A stretch of DNA of 64,000 nucleotides, taken from Areca catechu. Lineage: Eukaryota > Streptophyta > Magnoliopsida > Arecales > Arecaceae. Made by a program: the position numbers and the translations under genes. Positions 21,811 through 33,480 of this stretch are shown here, in pieces. Location: NCBI GenBank assembly GCA_021397845.1, contig JAHSVC010000034.1, positions 124,001 through 188,000 of the forward strand, in the 5' to 3' direction. Numbering within the stretch: position 1 is the first letter of the stretch; each line of letters opens with the position of its first letter. Below the pieces are notes generated by a model. The model was not told the origin of the DNA and did no database searches. It was given only the letters and a program-made list of their open reading frames with translations.

Positions 21811-22873
21811 AGTTCAACTCCAGAGATTGATCCCAGGTGATATTTATCCTTTCCACCCTCTTTACTTATTTTTCCTTCTCCATTGAAGACAATATCGATT
21901 AAGTTAGGGAGAGAATAAATAAAATTAAAAAATTTAAAATTATTGAATAAGTTAGTATTTAGCATTTAATCACTTGATTATACTTGAGAATTATGCTAAA
22001 CTAAGTATTTTTTTTTAAAGTAAATTGATGCTCAAATTAGAGAGTTTGTAAGATATCGATGAATCAAGTATTAAGAAAACCTGATAGAGAGTTTAAGTCT
22101 AGAATATAAATATTTTTTTTTGAACACTTTCAAGTCCTCCTACTAGCATCAAAAAAGAGTTTACTTCTTATGGGATAGAGTAGGGTAACTATATATTTCT
22201 TTATTAAAAAAATTAAAAATAAAATAGTTTTTAAGTACTTCTCATCAAGTTATTAGGCTTCTTGCCTAAGAAAGCATTGAAATTCATATCAAAAGGTGAG
22301 GCAAAAAGAGCTTATTGTAAGGCTAGTCCTAACTCGTAGCCTGCTTGACTCGAGCAAGTAAGCTCAAGGGATATTTTATATCTAGTACTCTAAAGTCATC
22401 TGATTTGGAAATCAATGGCTGAAAACTCTCTACATAGCTTAAATAGAAACCTTAAAGGGTTAAGACATCAATAGCAGTACACTATAAAAAAAAAAGAAAA
22501 AAAAGATTTAAATATTGGTCTACCATTAAGTAATCGAGAGCACCTTCGTCTAAATAATAATATTGTTCACATCAAAAAGTGGACAATGTGAGGATACCTC
22601 CATAAAAATGGAGGACAGAAGTGATAATACCTTAGTCCGTGGGAAGCTTAACAATTTAGAGATAAAGGTAGGATAATATAGAAAAAAGATCAAAGTTTTT
22701 AATATTCTTTATTTAATTTTCGTATGGACAGTATTAATACTCTAATGATGTACATCATTTTTGCCATACCAAATATCAATGATCTTTTGAAAAAAACTGC
22801 TTAGTAAAATTTAAAACTCTAAGCTAAAAGGTGTCTAACTCCAAATTCTTTCTTTACTCGAAGATGAGCAAGA
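21811..22873 (+). repeat. H-type internal 3' segment, upstream copy
   Basis: Aligns with 34740-35800 along its length, including AAGTTCAACTCCA(G/A)AGATT and later blocks. It lies directly left of an H LTR, where a flank should be, and has lost the ~15-base purine tract that the downstream copy keeps. No protein is visible. This indicates an internal-LTR-internal-LTR arrangement. Confidence 0.85.
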
Positions 22874-24792
22874 TGTGATAAGTTATATAAACATGTCAAT
22901 AAAAGTATCAATTTATATACTGATTAATCTTTATATTTAAGAATTGATATTTTTATTTATCTTTTATAGGAAAGATGATTATCAATATAAAGAGACTGAT
23001 TGCAGGCTTGGACATAAATCGGAGAGTTAAATCAGAGCCTAACATATTCCAAAATCTGAAATAGAGCCGGACCAAATAGCTGGTCCATGGTAGACTAGCT
23101 GGCCGGTTTACAAGTAGGCACATATGCGGCTCAAGAGGGAATTCACGTGGCACACAAAAGGGAATTCACGTGGCACAGGGGAAACCTTTGTTGCAACCCA
23201 CAACAAAGCACTAGCTAGCTTTCCAAAAAATATCTTCACGTGTGCATTCAGTCTTGGTGCAGTGTAGGGAACAATGGGCTAAGCATGCACTAGCATCTGG
23301 TTTGGATGCAATCTATGGCAAGATCAAATGGAGGAGATGGCACTGGTGAGTGGAGACAGCAGCGGCAACAATCCAGCACTATTTGGAGGCTGATATGGCA
23401 ACATCTGAGCCATCTGTAATGAAATCCAATGGTGGGAATGGCATCGGTGATGAAGGCGACGGCACTGGTGACAAAGAAAGCAGCGCTAATGATAAAAGCA
23501 ATGGCACAGTAGCACCCGCATGGGAGGTCAATGGCGAAGACATAAATGGCAGTGATGGCAGGGGTTTTAGAAGTGCTAGCAGAGGTGGCAATGCATGGGG
23601 GAGGTTCCAACAAGGCTTCCTGGCACATGGTGGGGTGCTAGGCTTGTCATGATCGGACAGTTGGGAACCAAGGTAGGAGATGATCCAGTAAGGGAGCATG
23701 GTTGCAGGCTGGGAACAAACTTGTAGGCCTGATCTGAGCCCTCCAATGATGCAACCAACAGCATATATAAACTCCTAAATGTGATCAATTAGTAAAGGCT
23801 GCAGTCTAATCCAACATGAATGGGATGTTGATAGCGGAACTTTGGGCTTGATCTCTGGCATTTGGGCAGCATCCAATGGTCCAACAGATTCCCAAGCATT
23901 CAAACAAAAATCCTAATAGGATTTGAAGTCCAAACTAGCGGGGGATTTGGCTTGTTCCAAGGTCTATATAAGGGGGATCAGGGGAGACCACAGAGGGCAT
24001 CAAATAGTGAAGTAGGGAAGCAGCAGTCCATAGTTTTATTATTTTCTTTTATTTTTCTTTTAAGCATGATTAAAGGCTTCAAGGGGAGAGAGGTCAGTGG
24101 GCATTCTTCTCCTCATCTTTCTCTTATTAAAGATGATACTTGCGACACCATGTATGGCTAATCTCCAAGTCTTTAGGGGAGTAGAGGAGGTATTTTTAGC
24201 ATTTTATATTTTAGTTTTTATTCATGTAAGTAGATTTTGAAATAATGATTTGTTCTTTTATGAATAAATTTCTCTTCTATTACTTCAAGCATTTGTGTTA
24301 TTATTTGTACTATAATTCTAACTTTTAATAGTCTATGACTATATAGAAAAGAGTTGTGTTCTAAAGATATGATTCGTACTTATCAAGATATGTTATACTC
24401 CAAATCAAATTATAGATTATTTTAAATATTTCTATGATTTGAATCTATGAATAAACTATGACGATATAGGGACAGATCAAGGTACTACAATCTACATCCA
24501 ACGAGATAGGTTATGCTTGAGATATTAATCATATCTTTACTAACTATATAATAAAAAACTAATCTATATTTTATTAAAAGAAATCGAATCAAAATCCTGA
24601 GAACATATCTTATAATATTTAATCTCTTGCCTGTTGATTTAATTAGAATTCTTCTTTTCTTTTGATTTTAAGTTTTAATCATAATTCAACTCTTTTCTAA
24701 TTTTAACTTTTATAATTTAATTAGAACTCTAACTAAAAATTCTAATTAAAAGTGAACAAAACCTCAATTGATCCTTGTGGATATGATCCGAA

Positions 24793-24797
24793 CTTAC
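24793..24797 (+). repeat. Target-site duplication of B, left
   Basis: CTTAC, repeated at 31754-31758. Removing B and one copy restores continuity with the other H LTR. Confidence 0.9.
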
Positions 24798-26468
24798 TGG
24801 TGCGGGCAACAGAATCAGAAGAAGACTTCAGAGTTCCATCTGGATCTCTGATTGATCTTGCCCGAGAAAATTAGGGTTTTAATAAGGATTGACCTGATCA
24901 ACCAATTTTGAGTCTGTAATTTTGTCATTTCAATTTTTGTTGAGTCATGTTGACTCAGTCCAAGTCCAGGTCCAGGTTTGCGCCCTTCCCTTTGCCATAA
25001 GGTGCCACATTTTTTCTTCCATGGTCTAGCTACAAGTGGGTGCCACACTCCCTGCCACATCTCCATCTAGTGTCTTTGGTCCCCACACCATAAGAAGTAA
25101 GTTCCTCTTTTTTTTGCCACTTGGGGGAGAAATCCATCAAGATACCTCAATCCAAGAGGAGCCAACTTCTTTCCAGATAAACCCAAGCCAGGATGGCAAG
25201 AATTTTTCTTGAAGAGAGGATCAGGAGGTGCCCCACAATGTTCCATAAAAATCCAAGTTATAAAAGGGAAGAGAGCATGTCTTGTGGAGAAAATCAAGGA
25301 GGCACCCAAAAGTTTCCTAAAGTGCAAAAGCCATGAAAAGTAGAAGCCTAAACTTGTGGAGCAAGATTAGGAGGTGTCCAAAAGAGCCAAACCATGAAGG
25401 AAAAATCCTGATTCATGGAGAGATACTAGGAGACACCCCATAACCTGCCATTTGGAGCTGATTTTCAAGTTTTCTTCGAGTTTTTCGGCCGCTCACTCAT
25501 GGAAGGAGTCTTGGTTGGCCAAGGGAAGAGAATTTGATGCCTAAAGTGTAGATTAGTCCTATTAGTCCCACATGGGAACTTGTATGGTTTTGATTTTCTT
25601 ATAGGTCTATATATTAGACCCCTTTGTAACTTGAACTTATCTTATGAAATCTTATGATGAAATCCCTTGTTTTTAGCAAAATCTTGTTCTTCCGCACATA
25701 TTCTGAGTGTTGAGCTCCGTGAGGGAGTAAATTCGGGTTCCCTAGGAACCTTGAGGAGGTTTGAGATCTCCAACCCCAAAACCCTAGCTTAGTCCACCAT
25801 CTCTACTCCCCCACCACCAAACCCTAGCCTCTACACCATCTCCAAGGTTCTTCTTCCAAAGGGTGGCCAACCACCAGGATCCCAGTCCAGCCATCTTCAA
25901 GTCAGCTACCACTGCTTCAGAGTCCATCCAGCAGATCCAGGAGAAGAAGTCCCAAATCCGCAGCCTAGGAGTTCCAGACAGCTGAAGACTTCAGATCTCA
26001 TCCTTTCTTATACTCTAGTAACTCTCTTCCTTGAGTCTCTTGTTCCTAACTTGTTCTCTTCTCTCTAGGATCCAGGGTTCAAGAAGAGGCCAACTTTGCC
26101 AAGGACCATTATCAGAGGATCCATTGCGAAGATACCTTGACTCCCAGGATCCAATAATCTGCTCGAGAGAGTCTTTTTTCCACAAATGGAGAGATATCAC
26201 TGCTAGGTAACAAGAACCTTCACTTCTTACTTTGTCTGTTTCATTGAAACTCAGAGCAAAACCTAGATCTGGGGGTTTCTCAATCCCCAGCGATCCTACT
26301 TCTAAGTTACTCTGATAATCCCTCCTTTTAATTATGCTTTCTGTCATTTATTAGTTTCTTTCAACATAATTTATCTTTCCTTGAGTCAAAGCCGACTTCT
26401 GAAAATATATAAAAAAAAAAATACATTAATTTAATTTTCTTCCGCATTCCACATATCCGTCTGCATCA
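24798..26468 (+). repeat. 5' LTR of element B
   Basis: Starts TGGTGCGGGCAACAG and ends CTGCATCA. TATA-like TATATAT is at 25608-25614. The end may lie about 20 bases further, because a degenerate second LTR-end/primer unit follows (TCTGCATGCATC at about 26486). Confidence 0.9.
25608..25614 (+). promoter_or_regulatory. TATA-like box in B 5' LTR
   Basis: TATATAT. In the 3' LTR the site reads TATGTAT (30824-30830). Same relative place as in A and D. Confidence 0.5.
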
Positions 26469-26470
26469 TT

Positions 26471-26482
26471 TGGTTATCAGAG
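26471..26482 (+). promoter_or_regulatory. Primer-binding site of B, mutated
   Basis: TGGTTATCAGAG, the tRNA-Met site with one extra T. The insertion should weaken priming and would have arisen after B inserted. Confidence 0.75.
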
Positions 26483-27599
26483 TTTTCGTCTGCATGCATC
26501 GTTGCATTCAGTCCTTTGGTTCATTGTTTGATTGCATTTTTTTGTGATTGTTTGCCGTTTCTACTTTTGACCATTTTTCACTCCCTTTCACTACCTGGCC
26601 TAGCTCCTGTCCGGGCGAAGAACAACGGAGCCAAGCCTCCTCCTCCCTTCCATGGGGGTTCCATGGGGGTTAGGGGGTTGTGTTATGGCAGTAAGGACTT
26701 AACAGTGGTACAACAGTTCTGTTTTCTGCCAGTAACTACCTGTTATTCGAATTGTTTCTCCTGCAAAAAATTTCAAATTAAGTAATTCTTATTGTTGTAC
26801 TAATAATAATTTTACCTAATATTCATTTCAATATGTATATGTTAAATTTATTTTTTATTTTTAGCTTTTTTTGAGTGATAAATTGACTATATCTTAAGGG
26901 CACCGAAGTTATATGGTGGATAAAGAGACCATCTCCTAGTCCAAACCGAAATTCCCGTGCATTCGAACTAAGCCTTTATCTTAACCACATTACTATGTGC
27001 CCCTACAGTCGGGTCATCGGAGTCAGACTGGTTAGTATGTGGCTTAGTTACTCTGTGAATTAGTACTACGTCTGAATGAGCTGTGTGGCTGGGTCCCGAG
27101 GTCTGTGCAGTGCCTGAGGGTCTACCTGTGCCTCAGTGTTGGGGATAGGTCTCAGGGACCTGTTATCAGGCTCTTCTACTCTCCGAGTTATTTGGCTCGG
27201 CACTCCTGGGCTCTGTTGGTCAGTCTACTACAGTCCTAGCTTCATCTGATTGGGCGTATTCCTGGGAGGCTATGCCACTCAGAGAAGCCCGTGTAACCCT
27301 AACTGTTTATCACCTGTTTTGAAGTCGCATTATCATCAATCAGCATATCCTACCAAGAGGGTACCTATTTAGAGAACCATGATAGAGACCGAGGCCGAAA
27401 GTGAATAGAACCAAATATATTCAGGTACCTGGCCAAATGAGGTTTTCCAGTTTAGGCCCGAGCCTAACTGATAAAAGACATCTGGACCCCTGATCCAAAA
27501 TTTAATGGCCCAACCCCATGAGCAAGGCATAGAGGAGGGACCACCTCGTGATCAGCCAAACCGAGGACCCATTATGGCGACACGGACACTTATGAGAAG
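26483..27599 (+). other. Leader of element B
   Basis: Related to the A leader (for example CCTCCTCCTCCCTTCCATGG near 26640). No protein recognised. Confidence 0.65.
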
Positions 27600-28220
27600 A
27601 CACAGAACCACATATTGAGACAAGAGATACATAAGTGGGAAGAACAAATGGATCGGTATTTTGAGTGCACTAACATATCGAAATTAGGACAAGTTAGGTT
27701 GGCCAAAACCAAGTTCACCAAACAGTGCTAGGTCACATTGTCGTGAGTGGTTATCAAAGAGAAAAGAGAAAAAATATACGGGAGAGATATGAGAGAGATA
27801 GTTGAGAGATAGGTACCTAGGTAGAGGTCTCAGGTGAGAAAGACTAGTAGACCACTGGTACCATTGCGACAAGGTAATAGGCCTGTCTAAATATATCGAG
27901 GACTTCCAATGTGTATGACATGAAATCGATACCATTGAGACGAAGCTCAGATCACATCGACTAGAGTTTAGGGTTGGGTTACACCAGACATTTATAGGAA
28001 GCTATGGCCTTGAAAAGACAATAAGTTAGACCGAGCCTACCAAGAAGCCCAAGACTATGAGTGGTCTTTAAGATATAACCAATCAAGTACTTTGGACTTA
28101 AAGCCAACCTCTACCAACTTGAGTCAAGTTCCGATTGATCTGACACCCGTAGTGAACCAGATTTTGTTTGTCAATTCCTACTTGTGTCACTCTTGACAGA
28201 AGGATAACACTGAAGGAGAA
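27600..28220 (+). pseudogene. gag remnant of element B
   Basis: WEEQMDRYFECTNISKLGQV (from about 27635) matches the gag core of A (WEGEMDQYFEW...). Later pieces such as KYIEDFQC (about 27895) match the SVSDYIATFDEY block. It is broken by numerous stops and shifts. The zinc knuckles are not found. Confidence 0.75.
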
Positions 28221-28439
28221 GGAGATGCATGGCAACCTCCCAATTAGTTGACCAAACAGAGGTGACCTAACCAGAAGCAAAGGAATAAAAAGGAAGAAAG
28301 GATCCTTTGAGTAGAGAGAATTTCAGTGAGATTGAGGAAGCCAGAGCCTGAGCATGACAGAATGAAGATGGAATATGAAGAGAGAAGAGATATCTCTCGA
28401 TAGATCTACAATAATTCAATTAACAAAACTCTACCTGAG

Positions 28440-28700
28440 GGGTTATTGAGGGGACCCCTGCCACTCAAGGAATCAGGAGCTAACCCTAAGAGAAGACCCT
28501 TTGAGGAGAAGTTTAGGAAGAAAAAATTGCACCCAATAAGAGTTTTAAGTGAGAATACCCCTGACCTCATTGAGGAATCCAAAGAAGACACCAGCAAATC
28601 GGGTAGAGAAGTGTGGGAAGAAGAGGAAGAGGGCAAGGGGTTCATTCAAGAATTGACAAGGAAAAAGAACAAGAAAAAGATAGTATTTCAGAAGACTGAC
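28440..28700 (+). pseudogene. Charged linker region of element B
   Basis: Open frame 28446-28703 rich in Lys and Glu (EESKEDTSKSGREVWEEEEE). No domain is recognised and it has no clear match in A. Its position between gag and integrase suggests a gag-pol linker or filler left by the pol deletion. Probably not expressed on its own. Confidence 0.4.
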
Positions 28701-28985
28701 TAGATAAACATTCAAGACTACCTTCCTGATAAGATTCCACCTTACCTAGGAGCACCCTCCTACCCTAGAACATTGCTGAGGTGTAGACCCTCCTAGAGAA
28801 AATAAACAATGTTTGGATAGGGCGTCTTGAATAACAAGGTATGTTCTTTTCTTAAGCCTACCTCAACCAATCAAACAAGATTGTATTTCTTATTTCTAAG
28901 TTCCCTTTCAGAGCTCTGGATTACACTATTTACTTACTCTCCATGGTTGCTAGAGCTATGGGATTACACTTTACTGAGATTTCTA
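28701..28985 (+). other. Unassigned B internal DNA at the RT deletion
   Basis: No RT or RNase H motif in any frame that I can see. The integrase core resumes at about 28990. Confidence 0.5.
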
Positions 28986-28989
28986 GGTT

Positions 28990-29460
28990 GCAAGACTCCT
29001 TAGAACCTATTAGGTTTGCCACCTACTTTTGGAAGACCTTATGGCACCTACTAGGCACCCATGATAAGTTTTCATGCTCTGCATGCCATCCTCCGACCCA
29101 AGGTCAAACCTAGAGAGCCTTAGTTTGTTAGGTTTATACCTAGGGTTCCTTTGAATAAAGTCCACTCTTTAGGAATGCTCGTCGTCGAGTTTAGGACATT
29201 GACTCAGATTTTGGTTGAGTGAGAATACCAGGAATTGGGATTTGTATTTACCCAGGGCTGAATTGCATATAATGACTCGGTCAATAGGTCTATAGGCTAG
29301 AGTCCCTTTGAAATTGTTCATGGATACAAGCCTCACACACCACTTGACCTAGTTCCTTTGCCAGTCTACACACGAGTCCCGAGTCTGCTGAAGACTTTAC
29401 ACAGCATATAAAGAACTTGCATAAAGAATTCATACCAAAATAACTTTAAGTAATGAAACT
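28990..29460 (+). pseudogene. Integrase core remnant of B
   Basis: FATYFWKTLWHLLGTHD (29020-29070) matches the A core after its second Asp, but the following QTDGQTE region is replaced or decayed. The later piece SPFEIVHGYKPHTP returns at about 29305. D (48000-48200) shares the same altered stretch, reading on the opposite strand. Confidence 0.8.
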
Positions 29461-29468
29461 TATAAGAA

Positions 29469-30096
29469 GTGGTTGATTCTCAAAGGCGAGTCAAAACTTT
29501 TGTTGAGGGAGACTATGTAATGATTAGGTTAAGGCCTGAGCGGTTTCCTCCTGGAACTGTTAGAAAGCTACATGCTAGAGGAGCTGGACCATTTAGAGTG
29601 ATGAAGAGAGTGGGACCCAATGCCTATGTGTTTGAGTTGCCTCCAAAGCTAGGCATTAGCTCCACTTTCAACATTACAGACCTAGTAGAGTACAGGGAGC
29701 TAGCTATGATTCCCAGTGAGCCTTTTGAACCTAATCATGTTATTGAGAGTGATCCCGAACCTGTGTGTCCACCAACAAACTGGCCTGTGAGGAAAGAGTA
29801 GATCGAAAAGATCTTGGATGATCAGGTTATCTCTACTCGTAATCGAGGATACCAAAGATACCTGGTCTGCTGGCAAGGAAGGCCAGATTCTGATGACTCT
29901 TGGATCTCCCGAGAAGAATTACAAGAATTGGACCCAAATCTCTTGGAGAGATACCAGAGGCAGCTTGATCCATACTCGACAGGGTCGAGTTCCTCCCACC
30001 CCGGGAGAATTGGTGCGGGCACCAGAATCAGAAGAAGACTTCAGGGTTCCATCTGGATCTCTGATTGACCTTGCCCGAGAAAATTATGGTTTATAA
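29469..30096 (+). pseudogene. Integrase C-terminus and chromodomain of B
   Basis: RPERFPPGTVRKLHARGAGP, a stop at about 29799 (TAG for the Gln codon of A), then the chromodomain GYQRYLVCWQGRPDSDDSW (one Arg to Cys change against A). A frame change near 29930-30010 separates two endings, and both run into the 3' LTR that starts at 30011. The frame with APESEEDFRVPSGSLID is the native tail. Confidence 0.88.
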
Positions 30097-31753
30097 TAAG
30101 GATTGACCTGATCAACCCATTTTGAGTCTGTAATTTTGTCATTTCAATTTTTGTTGAGTCATGTTGACTCAGTCCAAGTCCAGGTCCAGGTTTGCGCCAT
30201 TCCCTTTGCCATAGGGTGCCACATTTTTTCTTCCATGGTCCAGCTACAAGTGGGTGCCACACTCCTTGCCACATCTCCATCTAGTGTCTTTGGTCCCCAC
30301 ACCATAAGAAGTAAGTTCCCCTTTTTTTTACACCACTTGGGGAAGAATCCATCAAGATACCTCAATCCAAGGAGGAGCCAACTTCTTTCCAGATAAACCC
30401 AAGCTAGATGGCAAGAATTTTTCTTAAAGAGAGGATCAAGGAGGTGCCCCACAATGTTCCATAAAAATCCAAGTTATAAAAGGAAAGAGAGCATGTCTTG
30501 GGGAGAAAATCAAAGAGGCACCCAAAAGTTTCCTAAAGTGCCAAAGCTATGAAAAGAAGAAGCCTAAACTTGTGGAGCAAGACTAGGAGGTGTCCAAAAG
30601 AGCCAAACCATGAAGGGAAAATCCTTGATTCATGGAGAGATACTAGGAGACACACCCATAACCTACCATTTGGCTGATTTTCAAGTTTTCTTGGAGTTTT
30701 TGGGCCGCTCACTCATGGAAGGAGTCTTGGTTGGCCAAGGGAAGAGAATTTGATGCCTAAAGTGTAGATTAGTCCTATTAGTCCTACAGGGAACTTGTAT
30801 GGTTTTGATTTTTCTTATAGGTCTATGTATTAGACCCTTTTGTAACTTGAACTTATCTTATGAAATCTTATGAATGAAATCCCTTGTTTTTTAGCAAAGT
30901 CTTGTTCTTCCGCACTTATTCTGAGTGTTGAGCTCCGTGAGGGAGTAAATCCGGGTTCCCTAGGAACTTGAGGAGGTGTGAGATCTCCAACCCCAAAACC
31001 CTAGCTTAGTCCACCCATCTCTACTCCACCACCACCAAACCCTAGCCTCTACACCATCTCCAAGGTTCTTCTTCCAAAGGGTGGCCAACCACCAGGATCC
31101 CAGTCCAGCCATCTTCAAGTCAGCTACCACTGCTTCAGAGTCCATCCAGCAGATCCAGGAGAAGAAGTCCCAAATCCGCAGCCTAGGAGTTCCAGATCAG
31201 CTGAAGACCTTCAGATCCCATCCTTTCTTATACTCTAGTAACTCTCTTCCCTGAGTCTCTTGTTCCTAACCTTGTTCTTCTTCTCTCTAGGATCCAGGGT
31301 TCAAGAAGAGGCCAACTTTGCCAGGACCATTATCAGAGGATCCATTGCGAAGATACCTTGACTCCCAGGATCCAATAATCTGCTCGAGAGAGTCTTTTTC
31401 CACCAAATGGAGAGATATCACTGCTAGGTAACAAGAACCTTCACTTCTTACTTTGTCTGTTTCATTGAAACTCAGAGCAATCCTAGATCTGGGGGTTTCT
31501 CAATCCCTAGCGATCCTACTTCTGAGTTACTCTGATAATCCCCTCCTTTTAATTATGCTTTCTGTCATTTATTAGTTTCTTTCAACATTAGTTTATCTTT
31601 CCTTTGAGTCAAAGCCGACTTCTGAAAATATATAAAAAAAAAATACATTAATTTTAATTTGCTTCCGCATTCCACATATCTGTTCTGCATCATTTTGGTA
31701 TCAAAGTTTTCGTTCTGCATCATTTTTGGTATCAGAGCTTTCGTTCTGCATCA
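30011..31753 (+). repeat. 3' LTR of element B, with tandem primer-site units
   Basis: Starts TGGTGCGGGCACCAG and ends TTCTGCATCA. The last 71 bases hold three copies of the LTR end (31683, 31713, 31744). They are separated by two primer-site-like sequences: TGGTATCAAAG at 31696 and TGGTATCAGAGC at 31727. The longer 3' LTR (1743 against 1671 bases) is partly explained by this. Confidence 0.9.
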
Positions 31754-31758
31754 CTTAC
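31754..31758 (+). repeat. Target-site duplication of B, right
   Basis: CTTAC, partner of 24793-24797. Confidence 0.9.
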
Positions 31759-31818
31759 CTTAACTATAGTTTGAGTTGGTGAATTATTTTTGACCCTCTA
31801 TGATAGTGACCAATTTTT

Positions 31819-31836
31819 TGGTACTATTGCCAGGGA
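31819..31836 (+). promoter_or_regulatory. Primer-binding site of element H
   Basis: TGGTACTATTGCCAGGGA, seven bases after the LTR end. It is a decayed form of the Tat/Athila primer site; mostly C-to-T and G-to-A changes, as expected from methylated-cytosine decay. Confidence 0.75.
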
Positions 31837-32883
31837 TCATTGACACGATTAGTTCACTAAAAGAAATTATTCACAAAAAATAAATAATTAATTAATTAAA
31901 AAATATAATTTTTAGGATTTTTTAGAGATCTAAAATAGCAAACTAACTTATTTGACATCTTGTTTATATTACATTGCATGTACATAAGTTATCTTAAGGG
32001 CACTACCCCTAAATAATATAAGGTAGGGATTTTATCACCCTTGACACATAAACTACCATCCTGTATATCGTATTGACCTAAGTCTATAATTAAAATCAAT
32101 TAGACATTGACCATTAGGATATTTAAGCTTGCTAGGACAAGGCACCCAGAAGAGCTGGACCGGATTAGGATTGACTAGTTAACTACTATCTAGGAAAGGG
32201 GTTCATGGATGATGTAGCCTTGAAGGAAAGTGTTCTTTAATTGGAGGTAGGGATTTCATCACCCTTGACACATAAACTACCATCCTGTATATCGTATTGA
32301 CCTAAGTCTATAATTAAAATCAATTAGACATTGACCATTAGGATATTTAAGCTTGCTAGGACAAGGCACCCAGAAGAGCTGGACCGGATTAGGATTGACT
32401 AGTTAACTACTATCTAGGAAAGGGGTTCATGGATGATGTAGCATTGAAGGAAAGTGTTATTTAATTGGTTTCATTGACTGACATGGTAAATTTATTTGAT
32501 ATCTAAGGATAGCAATAGGGGACCCACATAGACGTTACCCTTACCTAGCTAGTTGGCTAGTTAATTTCTGACTTAGAAGGCTCCGAGATAGCTTTGGCAA
32601 TTAGAGCTATCTGGATATATGTAGCCCTAGGATAGAGAGTCCATTGTATGCTAATTTGTTTGTAATTAACATTAAACCTTAAAATTCTTCTTTTCTTTCT
32701 TAGTTTTAGGATCCCTTTGGTCCTCTTCTTTAGAACTATTCTCTCTCTTTCTTCTTTCTTTGTTTCCCCTCTCATCTAAAATAATTTTTTTTTTAAAAAT
32801 AGAATAGGATTGGTCTTATCTTATCTAGGATCCTTGATTGCATATCAAACAAGCAAAAAAATCCAATAAAATAGAGCAATGTA
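31837..32883 (+). other. Leader of element H
   Basis: AT-rich and noncoding. Contains the 224-bp tandem duplication listed separately. No protein recognised. Confidence 0.6.
32021..32468 (+). repeat. 224-bp tandem duplication
   Basis: Units 32021-32244 and 32245-32468 differ at only about four positions by eye (for example TTTTATC/TTTCATC, GTAGCC/GTAGCA), so the duplication is much younger than the decayed element around it. Confidence 0.95.
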
Positions 32884-33480
32884 ATGAATATGGATCTCAA
32901 TAGTAGAGTGGATGAGTTATGTCAAGAATTAGATAGTAGACTGGATGCCTTGTCCTATAAATTAGATCAACTGCTAGCTACCAAATACTCTTCCACTCCT
33001 TTTCTTCCTATACAATAGATTTGTTCTATATTTTTAGCCCCATTCACTTTGTGAGTGAATGTCTAGTCACATACCAATTTTTTAAGTCTAGTATGAATAA
33101 GTTTATCAAGATCAAGCCCACATAGCATACAGACCAAGAGAGAACCGTACTTTAATGCCTATAATTCAAGCTAGGAGGCTCAACCAAATTTTTTATGCAA
33201 CCATTCCCAATAGTTACCCTGACAATGTAAAGACCTCCATTCGCAAATGCATCCTATTACGATCAACCCTTCCCCAATATCAACCTTTTATTATCTATAG
33301 CCATCTTTTGAAGAGAAGGTATTGCAAGCATTAGATAGGATAGAAAGCTTTCAAGCCTTTGCACAAACCCTAAGCAAACTAGAAATCTAAATTGATCAAC
33401 TAGCATTTGCATTCAATAGAGAGGAGGAAGGAGAGCTGCCTTGTCAGCCCAAAAGTAACCTTGAGGGATCATACTGAGCT
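32884..33480 (+). pseudogene. gag remnant of element H
   Basis: It starts MNMDLNSRVDELCQELDSR at 32884. About 400 bases on it has QTLSKLEI, then IDQLAFAFNREEEGELPCQP, which matches the 'LE.Q.GQLA...N.R..G.LPSQP' block typical of Tat/Athila gag proteins. The central gag core seems to be missing and stops are frequent. Confidence 0.72.

Larger units (their letters stand above)
24798..31753 (+). mobile_element. Element B: RT-less chromovirus derivative
   Basis: Plus strand, 6956 bases, 5-bp TSD CTTAC, LTRs of 1671 and 1743 bases. Internal DNA holds a leader, gag remnant, a charged linker, part of the integrase core and the chromodomain, all related to A. RT and RNase H are absent, and the space between gag and integrase is under 1 kb. 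The same loss in D and E suggests that B belongs to a non-autonomous branch rather than being a private deletion. Confidence 0.93.
22874..31812 (+). repeat. 5' LTR of element H, split by chromovirus B
   Basis: TGTGATAAGTT...TGACCA. LTR sequence covers 22874-24797 and 31759-31812 (about 1978 bases) and pairs with the 3' LTR (35801-36116 plus 42072-43718, about 1963 bases). The interruption is element B with its target duplication. The boundary at 31812 is set by the primer site that follows. Confidence 0.9.

Noticed and set aside
23350..23652. 100-codon frame rich in Gly/Asn/Ser with a promoter-like surrounding
   Set aside because: Lies inside the H LTR; the sister LTR (about 42190-42500) does not keep the frame.
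32021..32468. CRISPR-like or satellite array
   Set aside because: Only two adjoining units with no spacers; a simple tandem duplication.
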